6,532 nt of DNA from Acidimicrobiales bacterium (GTDB taxonomy: Bacteria > Actinomycetota > Acidimicrobiia > Acidimicrobiales > CADCSY01): NCBI GenBank assembly GCA_030447125.1, contig JAUJLZ010000105.1, positions 1 to 6,532 on the forward strand, given 5' to 3'. The position numbers and the translations under genes were made by a program. This document shows positions 1 to 6,532 of this stretch, in pieces. The notes under the pieces are model-generated. The model had not been told where the DNA came from. It worked only from the letters and a program-made list of their open reading frames with translations, and searched no databases. Each line of letters starts with the position of its first letter. Within the stretch, counting starts at the first letter, position 1.

Positions 1-2
1 CC

Positions 3-1580
3 CTCGTGGGCGACCCGCTGCAGTTCTCGGCGGTGGGCCGCTCGGGCATGTTCGGTCACCTCATCGACTGCTACGGGGTGATCGAGCTCGACCGCGTCCA
101 CCGCTTCGCTCACGCCTGGGAGCGGGAGGCGAGTCTGCAGCTCCGTCGGGGAAACCCCGATGTGCTGGCCGTCTACGACGACCACGGTCGCATCCACGGC
201 GGGAGCCGCCGACAGATGGAGCGGGCGGTGGTGAACGCCTGGTGGGAGGCCCGATCCCAAGGCGAGAGGGCGGCGATGATGGCGCCGACCAACGAGACGG
301 TCGTGGCTCTCAACCACCGGGCGCAGGCCATCCGGGCCCGGGCCGGGGAGGTCGATCTCGCCGGCCCCTCGGTCGAGGCGGGCAGCTACCGGCTGCATGT
401 CGGTGACGCTGTCGCCACCCGACGTAACGACCGTGAGTTGCGGACCGACTGCGGGCTGATGGTCAAGAACCGCGACCAGTGGGAGGTTCACGCCGTTCAC
501 CACGACGGTGCCCTGAGTGTCGCCGGTCGCACTGGCACCGTCCGCCTCCCTGCCGACTATGTGGCTGAGCACGTCGAGCTGGCCTACGCCCAGACCAGCC
601 ACGCCAACCAGGGCCGCACCGTCGACCGCTCCTTCCTCTTCCTCGATGGGCCCGCCGACACCCGAGGTGTCTACGTGCCCATGACCCGGGGTCGCCACAG
701 CAACGACGCCTTCGTGGTCGTCGAGGGCGAGGAAACGGCCCGAGACCTCCTAGCCCAGGCCCTGGCCCGCAGCTGGATCGACGAGCCAGCCGTCGCCCGC
801 CGGGCGAAGCTGCAGCGCCCCCAGCCCGACGGTGAAGCACGAGAGCCGGAGCGTCCCTTGGAGGCGGGCCAAGTCCGGCAGCTCCTCGAGCGGGAGCACG
901 AGATCACCCAGAAGCTGTCGCGTGCGGAGTCCGGCATCCGGATGTACCGAGAGCAGCTGGACCGGACCATCGGCCGTCGAGCCGAGCTGGCCGAGCGCCT
1001 CTCGGGTGGCGAGGAGCGGCGTGACCGGGCCCAGGAGGTGCTGGACGAGCTGGATCGTCCTCTTGTGCGGCGCCTCCGCCGCTCCGAGATCCTGCAAGCT
1101 CGCGGCGACCTCAACCAGGCGCAGGGAACGATCAGGCAGTCCGTCGCCGAGCTGGCGGAGATCGAGACGCGCCTCCCAGGCATTCAGGCGTCGCTCGCAA
1201 AGGCCCAGGCCACCGTGCTGGACCGCCCGAGCCTCGAACGAGAGCGCCACGGCATCCGGCGGGAACTCGACCGCGACCTCTCCGCCCGAGCATCAGGCCT
1301 CGCCGACGATCCGCCCCACCACGTGGTCGACCGTCTGGGGCCACGCCCTGAACGCGGCGCCGTGTCCGACATCTGGGACGAGGCGGCGGCGCGGCTCGAC
1401 CAGCACACCGTGGCTTTCAACATCAGCGGCAGATACAGGCACCTCGGACGGTCCCCGAGCTGGAAGGACACGGCGATCGCCGTCAACGGCCGAGCCATGT
1501 CGCAGGCGTGCGAACGACTCGACCGATGCCTTGGACGAGCCCCCGCCATCGAGCCGCGGGGCCTGGAGTTGGGCCTATAG
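3..1580 (+). CDS. Conjugative relaxase/helicase (TraA/TrwC, MobF type), C-terminal part, 5' truncated
   Basis: This is the C-terminal part of a relaxase-helicase that would nick the transfer origin and unwind plasmid or ICE DNA for conjugation. The frame is already open at base 3 (Leu, then Val from the GTG at 6), so the true start lies upstream. The nicking domain and Walker A motif are not in the window. Numbering from the GTG at 6: residues 2-7 (GDPLQF) are RecD-like SF1 helicase motif III; R33 and F34 follow in the next motif. Residues 93-107 and 133-161 match the conserved TrwC/TraA helicase core. Residues 194-209 hold motif V (T197, Q202-G203, T205), and 222-230 motif VI (Y223, T227-R228-G229-R230). 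Residues about 285-425 are rich in Glu, Arg, Leu and Ala and look coiled-coil. The last 100 residues are unrecognised. The gene ends at TAG 1578-1580 and faces the minus-strand nuclease gene. Family assignment is confident; whether the element is a plasmid or ICE cannot be told. Confidence 0.93.
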   Translation, partial: LVGDPLQFSAVGRSGMFGHLIDCYGVIELDRVHRFAHAWEREASLQLRRGNPDVLAVYDDHGRIHGGSRRQMERAVVNAWWEARSQGERAAMMAPTNETVVALNHRAQAIRARAGEVDLAGPSVEAGSYRLHVGDAVATRRNDRELRTDCGLMVKNRDQWEVHAVHHDGALSVAGRTGTVRLPADYVAEHVELAYAQTSHANQGRTVDRSFLFLDGPADTRGVYVPMTRGRHSNDAFVVVEGEETARDLLAQALARSWIDEPAVARRAKLQRPQPDGEAREPERPLEAGQVRQLLEREHEITQKLSRAESGIRMYREQLDRTIGRRAELAERLSGGEERRDRAQEVLDELDRPLVRRLRRSEILQARGDLNQAQGTIRQSVAELAEIETRLPGIQASLAKAQATVLDRPSLERERHGIRRELDRDLSARASGLADDPPHHVVDRLGPRPERGAVSDIWDEAAARLDQHTVAFNISGRYRHLGRSPSWKDTAIAVNGRAMSQACERLDRCLGRAPAIEPRGLELGL

Positions 1581-1679
1581 AGAGTCAGGCGGCAGACCGG
1601 TAGACGATGTGCGGCTGACGCTGGTGTCTCGGACAAAATGCGGATCCCGAGGTCGGTATCACGATGCGCTTGCTGCCTT

Positions 1680-2399
1680 TCAGAGATTCTCGGCGTGATG
1701 GCCGTGCTGGCCAGCGCGGATGAGGGCAGCGTTCTCGGCGAGCAGGCGGGCCGGTCGGGCGCTGAGGTCCAGTGTTGTGCCGTCAACGGTCGCCTCGAGG
1801 GCGACCGAAACGCTGACCTTCCCGTCTCCGGCCAGCGTCTCGAGTATCCGTGCTTGCAGGCGCTCATTTGTGGGCTGCGTCGGGCCGGGGTTGCGGTAGT
1901 TGCCCATCCTCCGAGCCAGGTTGTCAGACTCGCCGATGTAGATGCTCAACGAGCCGGAATCGCCGTCGGTAAGGGTGAAGCGGTAGATGCCAGGACGACT
2001 CGGTAGACGGTAGAACCGAAGCTTGCCGGAGACATCGAGCGTGACGACGCCCGCATTGAGCCACACGAACCGTACGCCTACTTCAACGGTCTCGCCCGTG
2101 GCGTGCAGTATTGCGTCCTGGCCGGCCATGGCGACAGCGCGCGGGTTGGGTGTGCTCTCCGCGCCGGTGACAAATCGCACTCTCCCGGCGTTGAAGTCTG
2201 GCGTCACCCTGCGCCTAGCATCGAGCCAGAACTTGGCATGAGGCTGAGAGGAACGGGAGTTGGCCCACCAAGCCGGATACTTGCGAGCGGAGTCGGGGAG
2301 TCCACTGACTAGGCGGTCCAATTCCGCAAAGGTCATCTCGACAACGGGATCGGATCGATCTCCCAAGAAGGCCGTAAGGGCTTCGTATCTGCTCGCCAT
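1680..2399 (-). CDS. GIY-YIG nuclease with N-terminal DUF7662-like domain
   Basis: A small two-domain protein likely to cut DNA. Numbering from the alternative GTG at 2408: residues about 8-80 (YEALTAFLGD, then an LPDSARKYPAWWAN block, H57, and W61) match a domain I recall as DUF7662, common in actinobacterial nuclease-like proteins. The C-terminal half is a GIY-YIG fold: G140-I141-Y142, Y157-I158-G159, catalytic Arg most likely R167 in the following helix, and metal-binding Glu probably E225. All expected catalytic residues seem present, so it should be active. It follows the 146-residue gene in an operon. ATG 2399 starts just before the conserved domain; GTG 2408 would add three residues. 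Neither start has a good Shine-Dalgarno, so translational coupling to the upstream gene is likely. Codon use is unlike its neighbours: 20 of the first 56 codons after the ATG end in A or T. It could act in defence, repair or element mobility; the sequence does not decide. Confidence 0.88.
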   Translation of the reverse strand: MASRYEALTAFLGDRSDPVVEMTFAELDRLVSGLPDSARKYPAWWANSRSSQPHAKFWLDARRRVTPDFNAGRVRFVTGAESTPNPRAVAMAGQDAILHATGETVEVGVRFVWLNAGVVTLDVSGKLRFYRLPSRPGIYRFTLTDGDSGSLSIYIGESDNLARRMGNYRNPGPTQPTNERLQARILETLAGDGKVSVSVALEATVDGTTLDLSARPARLLAENAALIRAGQHGHHAENL

Positions 2400-2420
2400 G
2401 GTGACCACGGTACGAGGAGC

Positions 2421-2861
2421 TCACATGCCGAGGCTGCGCCGGAGGCAGTCCCTCATCAGTCCCTCGACCGGTGCTTCCTTGACGACCCGTCCGTTCTGCC
2501 AGCGCAACCTGCCGGCAACCTGCCCGTCGCGGCTCAGCAGAACCAGGCTGCGAACCCGTTCCCGCCCGGGACCGGTGGCAGCAGCGGGCCGGACTTTGTG
2601 CTCCGCCTCCAGATACGGGTAGGCCCAGCCTTCGGCGCAGACGCCGATCGCTGTCCAGGTAAGGGGAGCGGAGAACCCGATAAGGGACTCGGCTGGGTGC
2701 CCGTCGAACTCCTTGAAGGCGATCTTGACTTCGGAACCTGGTTCGTCGCTGCATGCGATGCCGAAGAGGAGCGCGGGGCAACCCCACCCCCGGTTCTCGG
2801 TGATGGCATCGAACAGCTCGACGGCGCGTTCGAACAGCGGGTGCTGGGTGGGGACAGGCAT
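2421..2861 (-). CDS. Conserved-looking hypothetical protein, 146 residues
   Basis: I cannot assign a function. The protein is soluble-looking, with no signal peptide or membrane segment. Notable parts are an N-terminal helix (residues 7-22), the GWGCP block at 25-29, a hydrophobic stretch at 30-36, the segment 60-80 (IGFSAP, then GVCAEGWA), a basic stretch at 100-112 (RERVRSLVLLSRDG), and a C-terminal EGLMRDCLRRSLGM. This last pattern, together with the LLSRDG block, recalls from memory a widespread family of uncharacterised actinobacterial proteins of 150-200 residues whose C-terminus reads roughly DALRRALGL. Start ATG 2861 has a strong Shine-Dalgarno (GGAGGA, 3 bases from the ATG), with no in-frame start nearby upstream. 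It is the first gene of a two-gene operon with the GIY-YIG nuclease: its TGA (2423-2421) is 12 bases before the GTG alternative and 21 before the ATG. Its ribosome site sits in a hairpin (2864-2902). Third-position G/C is intermediate between the helicase and the nuclease gene. It could be an immunity, regulatory or accessory partner of the nuclease; this is inference from position only. Confidence 0.8.
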   Translation of the reverse strand: MPVPTQHPLFERAVELFDAITENRGWGCPALLFGIACSDEPGSEVKIAFKEFDGHPAESLIGFSAPLTWTAIGVCAEGWAYPYLEAEHKVRPAAATGPGRERVRSLVLLSRDGQVAGRLRWQNGRVVKEAPVEGLMRDCLRRSLGM

Positions 2862-2863
2862 GG

Positions 2864-2902
2864 TTCCTCCATCGGGCAGAAGGCAGAGCGGTGATGGAGG
2901 AA
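2864..2902 (-). repeat. Perfect 10-bp inverted repeat sequestering the small gene's Shine-Dalgarno
   Basis: TTCCTCCATC at 2864-2873 is exactly complementary to GATGGAGGAA at 2893-2902, with a 19-base spacer. In the minus-strand transcript the 3' arm carries GGAGGA, the ribosome site of the 146-residue gene, ending two bases before its ATG. The 5' arm carries CCUCC, which pairs with it. The leader can therefore fold to hide the ribosome site. This could limit translation of the small gene and, through coupling, of the nuclease. As DNA, the same dyad could instead be a repressor operator. The repeat is seen directly; either role is inference. Confidence 0.7.
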
Positions 2903-2923
2903 GTTGCGTTCCCTAGCTTTCCA

Positions 2924-2936
2924 CCGGCGACGCCGG
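2924..2936. repeat. Short GC-rich dyad in the divergent region
   Basis: CCGGCG and CGCCGG flank a single central A, making a perfect 6+1+6 palindrome near the middle of the divergent region. It could be an operator half-site pair for a dimeric regulator. In DNA this GC-rich such short palindromes arise often by chance, so the functional call is weak. Confidence 0.25.
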
Positions 2937-2989
2937 CGCGGCAAGGGCCGATTACCACCGTCCTAAGGTATTTCCGCCAACCTGCCGAT

Positions 2990-2994
2990 GGAGG
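2990..2994 (+). promoter_or_regulatory. Ribosome binding site fixing the helicase start
   Basis: GGAGG lies six bases before the GTG at 3001, an ideal spacing. It decides the start. The ATG at 2988-2990 is in another frame and overlaps this site, and the first in-frame ATG (3064) would remove residues that belong to the conserved N-terminus. Confidence 0.85.
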
Positions 2995-3000
2995 ACACGG

Positions 3001-6000
3001 GTGGACGTCTTCGAGCTTCGCAAGCAGTTGATCAGCGACTACCGCCGCTACGTGGCCAGCTTCATGGCCATGCGCGACCGTCGCATCCGCGAGCGGGTGC
3101 AGAGCAGCCTCGACGAGGGCCGCCTGTGGCCCGAGCCCCGCATCGGCCTCAACCCGGCCTTCGAGTCGGGGGGCTGGATCGACGACCTGGTGGCGGAAGG
3201 CCTCCTGCACACCGGCTGCGCCGACGTCTTCCGGGTGGGCAAGGCCGACGGCGATGCCACGCTCGGTACCCGAATGCGCCTGCACCGCCATCAGGTCGAC
3301 GCCATTCGAGAGGCCCGGGCAGGACGCAACTACGTGCTGACCACGGGAACCGGATCGGGCAAGAGCCTGGCCTACCTGGTGCCGATCGTCGACGCCGTTC
3401 TGCGGACCGGGAGTGGCGGCGGGGTCAAGGCCATCATCGTGTATCCCATGAACGCCCTGGCCAACAGCCAGGCTCAGGAGCTGGAGAAGTTCCTGGTGGC
3501 CGGAGCGCCGGGGGGCCGGCCACCGGTCACCTTCCAGCGCTACACCGGCCAAGAGGGCGACGAGGCCCGTCGGGCCATCCTCGACAATCCGCCCGACATC
3601 ATCCTCACCAACTACGTGATGCTCGAGCTCATCCTCACCCGAGTGCGTGACCGGGCCCTGGTCGAGCGGGCCCAAGGTCTCCGCTTCTTGGTCCTCGACG
3701 AGCTGCACACCTATCGAGGGCGCCAGGGGGCCGACGTGGCCCTGCTTGTACGCCGCCTACGAGAAGCGTGCCGAGCCCCCGACCTGCGCTACGTCGGCAC
3801 GTCGGCCACGCTGTCGACCGAGGGCAGTCTGGACGACCAGCGGGCCGCGGTCGCCGCCATGGCCACCACCATTTTCGGCGCTCCCGTGGCTCCCGCCAGC
3901 GTGGTGGGCGAGACCTTGCGTCGGGCCACCCCCGAGCTCGACTTCACCGATGCCGGCACTGTCGCCCGGCTACGGCAGCGCCTTGACGAAGGGCTCGACA
4001 GGAGCACGACCAGCTACGACGACCTCGTGGCCGACCCACTCTCGAGCTGGATCGAGCAGGCCTTCGGAGTCCAGCAACTCGAAGGGCGCCTGGTTCGTGT
4101 CTCGCCCCGTCCCATCGGGAGCAGCGACGGCGGCGCGATCGAGCTGGCCGAGTTGACCGGGGTCAACCCCGACATCGCAGCCGGTGCCATCCAGGCCCAG
4201 CTCATGGCCGGCTACCGGGCGTGTAGCCCTACCGGCTTTCCGGCCTTCGCCTTCCGCCTCCATCAGTTCATCAGCAAGGGCGACACCGTCTTCGCCTCCC
4301 TGGACGTCGAGGAAACCCGCCACCTCACCCTCAACGGCCAGCGCTTCGTGCCCGGGCACCGCGACACGGTGCTGTTGCCGTTGTCGTTCTGTCGCCAGTG
4401 CGGCCAGGAGTACTACACGGTGCGGCGGATACTCGACGGCAACGGCGTCAGTCGGTTGGTGCCACGCGAACTTCGCGAGCACCAAGCTGAAGGTGGCTCC
4501 GAGCCCGGCTTTCTCTACCTGAGTACCGACCGCCCCTGGCCCGATGACCCGGCCGAGGTGGTGGAGCGACTGCCAGAAGACTGGCTGGAGGAGACCGCCC
4601 GGGGTACCAAGGTCAAGAGCTGGAACACCAAACTCCTGCCAGTAGCAGTGCGGGTAGATACCCGGGGCTGGCTCGACGAGGGCGGAACTCAGGCGTGGTG
4701 GATCCCGGCGCCTTTCCGGCTCTGCCTGCATTGTGGGGTCTCCTACGGGGGACGAGCCAAGTCGGACTTCACCAAGCTCACCACCCTCGGCTCCGAGGGC
4801 CGCAGCACCGCCACCACCGTGCTCAGCTTGGCGACCGTACGCAGCCTGCGGGCTGACCCCCAGCTCGGTCCTGCCGCCAAGAAGCTGCTGAGCTTCACCG
4901 ACAACCGCCAGGACGCCTCCCTCCAGGCCGGGCACTTCAACGACTTCGTCCGGGTCAGCTTGCTGCGGGCCGCCCTCCACCAGGCCGCCGTGGAGGTCGG
5001 CCCTGAGGGCCTCGAGCACGACCAGGTCACCGATGCCGTCTTCCGGGCCCTCGACCTTCCCTTCGAGCACTACGCCGTCGACCCTGAGCTGGAGTTCCAC
5101 GCCCGCACGGACACCGAGCGGGTACTGCGCGACGTTCTCGGCTACCACCTCTACGTCGACCTCGGACGAGGGTGGCGTATCAGCTCACCCAACCTGGAGC
5201 AGTGCGGTTTGCTTGAGATCAGCTACCTGTCCCTCCCCGAGGTGTGTGCTGCCGAGCACATCTGGGCCGACCGCCACCCGGTGCTTGCCGGAGCTGCGCC
5301 GGCCGAGCGTCTGGCCGTAGCCACCACCCTGCTCGACCACCTCCGCCGGGAGCTGGCCATCAAGGTCGACGTGCTCGACGGCGCCTTTCAAGAGCGACTG
5401 GCTCAGCGGTCGAGCCAGCGCCTGGTCGGGCCCTGGGCCTTCGAGGAGCAGGGAACCCCCGAGGAGGCCAGAGCGGTCCTGCCTCGGTCACGCCAGAAGA
5501 GCGACCACCGGAGCTGGTCGTCGCTGTCGGCCCGAGGCGGCTTCGCCCGCTACCTCCGCCGACCCAGCACCTTCGCCGGGTGGGAGGAGCGGCTCACCCT
5601 CGACGACTTGGGCACCGTCATCGTCGATTTGCTGGCCGGCCTGCGACGGGGCGGCCTGGTCGAAGACGTGGTGAGTGCCGCCGACGGCGTCCCCGGTTAC
5701 CAGGTGCCGGCGTCGGCCATGCGCTGGCGGGCCGGTGACGGAAGCCGCCCCTACCACGACCCGGTGCGCATGCCCTCGGCGCCGGGAGTAGCGGCGCCAC
5801 CCAACGACTTCTTCGTCGAGCTCTACCGCACCGTCCCCCGTGAGCTGGTGGGCGTCGAGGCCCGCGAGCACACCGCCCAGGTGCCCGCCGACGAGCGGGA
5901 AGCTCGCGAGCAGGCCTTCCGCTCGGCCAGCCTGCCGGTGCTCTTCTGCTCGCCCACCATGGAGTTGGGCGTGGACATCGCCGAGCTCAATGTCGTCAAC

Positions 6001-6532
6001 CTGCGCAACATGCCACCGACACCGGCGAACTACGCCCAGCGCAGCGGCCGCGCCGGCCGCAGCGGTCAGCCTGCCCTGGTGTTCACCTACTGCTCGGCGG
6101 GCAGTCCTCACGACCAGTGGTTCTTCCGCCGGCCCCAGCTCATGGTGTCGGGCCAGGTGGCCACTCCTCGGATCGACGTGGCCAACCAGGACCTGGTACG
6201 GGCGCATGTGCAGGCGGTGTGGCTGGCGGCCAGCGGGCTCAACCTGGGCCGTTCGCTGACCGACGTGTTGGAGGTGGGGGAGGGGGTAAGCGAGCTTCCA
6301 CTGCTGGAGTCGGTAAGGGCCGACCTGGCCGAGCCCGGGGCTCGACGTCGGGCCAAGGACATCGCCACCCGGGTGCTGGCCGATCTGGGCTCCGAACTGG
6401 AGGAGGCGGCATGGTGGACCCCGACCTGGCTCGATGACGTGCTCAACGCCATCCCGCTGTCGTTCGAAGCCGCCACTCAGCGCTGGCGCACGCTGTACCG
6501 CTCGGCCGCCAGCCAGTTCGACACCCAGAACG
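3001..6532 (+). CDS. Giant SF2 helicase, MrfA/DruE-like (DUF1998-associated), 3' truncated
   Basis: An ATP-driven nucleic-acid translocase or helicase; 1177 codons are open and the frame runs off the right edge with no stop. RecA domain 1: Walker A TTGTGSGKS at 114-122 (K121), a YPMNALANSQ block just after residue 146, DELH box at 233-236 followed by the family-typical TYRGRQGAD, and motif III GTSATL at 266-271. RecA domain 2: SFTDNRQDA at 631-639, EHTAQV at 956-961, CSPTMELGVDI at 983-993 and QRSGRAGR at 1013-1020, then HDQWFF near 1037. Two CxxC pairs (C464/C467 and C575/C578) could bind one zinc. Long inserts of about 360 and 320 residues separate the motifs; part of the second (about 841-925) looks winged-helix-like. 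The N-terminus (LRKQLISDYRRYVASF) fits MrfA/DruE proteins rather than DISARM DrmA. DruE proteins are about 1800-2100 residues, so the DUF1998 end should lie beyond the window. Role in anti-phage defence is inference; a DNA-repair helicase is the alternative. Codon use is strongly G/C-ending: 2 of the first 60 codons end in A or T. Confidence 0.93.
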   Translation, partial: MDVFELRKQLISDYRRYVASFMAMRDRRIRERVQSSLDEGRLWPEPRIGLNPAFESGGWIDDLVAEGLLHTGCADVFRVGKADGDATLGTRMRLHRHQVDAIREARAGRNYVLTTGTGSGKSLAYLVPIVDAVLRTGSGGGVKAIIVYPMNALANSQAQELEKFLVAGAPGGRPPVTFQRYTGQEGDEARRAILDNPPDIILTNYVMLELILTRVRDRALVERAQGLRFLVLDELHTYRGRQGADVALLVRRLREACRAPDLRYVGTSATLSTEGSLDDQRAAVAAMATTIFGAPVAPASVVGETLRRATPELDFTDAGTVARLRQRLDEGLDRSTTSYDDLVADPLSSWIEQAFGVQQLEGRLVRVSPRPIGSSDGGAIELAELTGVNPDIAAGAIQAQLMAGYRACSPTGFPAFAFRLHQFISKGDTVFASLDVEETRHLTLNGQRFVPGHRDTVLLPLSFCRQCGQEYYTVRRILDGNGVSRLVPRELREHQAEGGSEPGFLYLSTDRPWPDDPAEVVERLPEDWLEETARGTKVKSWNTKLLPVAVRVDTRGWLDEGGTQAWWIPAPFRLCLHCGVSYGGRAKSDFTKLTTLGSEGRSTATTVLSLATVRSLRADPQLGPAAKKLLSFTDNRQDASLQAGHFNDFVRVSLLRAALHQAAVEVGPEGLEHDQVTDAVFRALDLPFEHYAVDPELEFHARTDTERVLRDVLGYHLYVDLGRGWRISSPNLEQCGLLEISYLSLPEVCAAEHIWADRHPVLAGAAPAERLAVATTLLDHLRRELAIKVDVLDGAFQERLAQRSSQRLVGPWAFEEQGTPEEARAVLPRSRQKSDHRSWSSLSARGGFARYLRRPSTFAGWEERLTLDDLGTVIVDLLAGLRRGGLVEDVVSAADGVPGYQVPASAMRWRAGDGSRPYHDPVRMPSAPGVAAPPNDFFVELYRTVPRELVGVEAREHTAQVPADEREAREQAFRSASLPVLFCSPTMELGVDIAELNVVNLRNMPPTPANYAQRSGRAGRSGQPALVFTYCSAGSPHDQWFFRRPQLMVSGQVATPRIDVANQDLVRAHVQAVWLAASGLNLGRSLTDVLEVGEGVSELPLLESVRADLAEPGARRRAKDIATRVLADLGSELEEAAWWTPTWLDDVLNAIPLSFEAATQRWRTLYRSAASQFDTQN

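Larger units (their letters stand above)
2865..2995. repeat. Mirrored leader sequences of the two divergent genes
   Basis: On the minus strand, CTGCCCGATGGAGGA (2879-2865) precedes the ATG of the small gene. On the plus strand, CTGCCGATGGAGGA (2982-2995) precedes the GTG of the helicase gene. They differ by one C and both include the Shine-Dalgarno. Together they form a 14-15 base inverted repeat bracketing the promoter region. A third, shorter copy of GATGGAGGA lies at 2893-2901 on the plus strand. Part of the identity is expected because both must match the ribosome, but the match extends six bases upstream of the GGAGG with only the one-base indel. Confidence 0.6.
2862..3000. promoter_or_regulatory. 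Divergent promoter region between the nuclease operon and the helicase gene
   Basis: These 139 bases separate two divergently transcribed units, so both promoters should lie here. A candidate plus-strand -10 is TAAGGT at 2964-2969 (TANNNT pattern), which would give a leader of about 25 bases before the GTG at 3001; no good -35 is visible. The overlapping minus-strand hexamer TACCTT (2970-2965) also fits TANNNT, so the two -10 elements could overlap back to back, which would make the promoters compete. The region also holds a hairpin over the small gene's ribosome site, a short GC dyad at 2924-2936, and mirrored leader sequences, all listed separately. The promoter hexamers are weak guesses; the location is well supported by gene orientation. 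Confidence 0.55.

Noticed and set aside
1628..1651. Possible terminator between the convergent relaxase and nuclease genes (CTCGG ... CCGAG)
   Set aside because: Only a 5-bp stem with a 14-base loop and no T tract on either strand; too weak to call. I see no other clear terminator in 1581-1679.
832..1698. Plus-strand 288-codon frame overlapping the relaxase end
   Set aside because: It is a shifted frame, rich in Ser/Arg/Pro, with no recognisable domain. The relaxase frame continues cleanly to its stop at 1580.
2988..3650. ATG at 2988 as start of a 220-codon plus-strand gene
   Set aside because: That frame gives a Pro/Arg/Gly-rich translation and overlaps the helicase frame, which has the helicase motifs and a well-spaced ribosome site.
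2215..3708. Open minus-strand frame of 497 codons crossing the nuclease operon, the divergent region and the helicase start
   Set aside because: It overlaps three better-supported genes. The translation is low-complexity and Arg/Gly/Pro-rich with no family match, as expected for antisense frames in very GC-rich DNA.
3970..5148. Open minus-strand frame of 392 codons inside the helicase gene
   Set aside because: It is fully antisense to conserved helicase sequence, including the CxxC pairs and the SFTDNRQDA motif. Its openness follows from the G/C-ending codons of the sense frame.
5488..6207. Open minus-strand frame of 239 codons opposite helicase motifs V and VI
   Set aside because: The sense strand carries CSPTMELGVDI and QRSGRAGR in frame, so the antisense frame is a by-product.
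3001..6532. Assignment of the helicase as DISARM DrmA
   Set aside because: DrmA proteins as I recall them begin differently and are shorter. The N-terminus and insert pattern here fit MrfA/DruE proteins better, though only a profile search would settle it.

Overview
The window is very GC-rich DNA with strong G/C preference at third codon positions in its two large genes. This fits a high-GC actinobacterium or similar lineage. No rRNA, tRNA or other marker is present to place it more precisely. No CRISPR array, insertion sequence or tRNA was seen.

Layout: (1) 3-1580, plus strand: the C-terminal part of a conjugative relaxase/helicase (TraA/TrwC, MobF type), cut by the left edge. It enters at helicase motif III and runs through motifs V and VI into a long charged, coiled-coil-like tail. 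(2) 1581-1679: a 99-base convergent gap with no convincing terminator. (3) 2861-1680, minus strand: a two-gene operon. A 146-residue protein of unknown function comes first, followed 12-21 bases later by a GIY-YIG nuclease with an N-terminal domain resembling DUF7662. (4) 2862-3000: a divergent control region with several dyads. (5) 3001 to the right edge, plus strand: 1177 codons of a giant SF2 helicase of the MrfA/DruE (DUF1998-associated) type, still open at the end of the window. It covers about half the window and is its dominant gene.

How the parts may work together: the relaxase says this is, or was, part of a conjugative plasmid or integrative conjugative element. Giant helicases of this type are known from anti-phage systems (DruE of Druantia; relatives in DISARM) and commonly ride on such elements. 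The divergent nuclease operon could be a partner of the helicase or simply another cargo gene. The nuclease gene has clearly different codon use from both flanking large genes, suggesting separate acquisition.

The most interesting local signals are in the control region. The small gene's Shine-Dalgarno sequence lies in a perfect 10-bp hairpin stem. The two divergent genes also carry almost the same 14-15 base leader, in mirror orientation. A link between helicase and nuclease as one defence system is inference and depends on sequence beyond the right edge and on comparison with other genomes.
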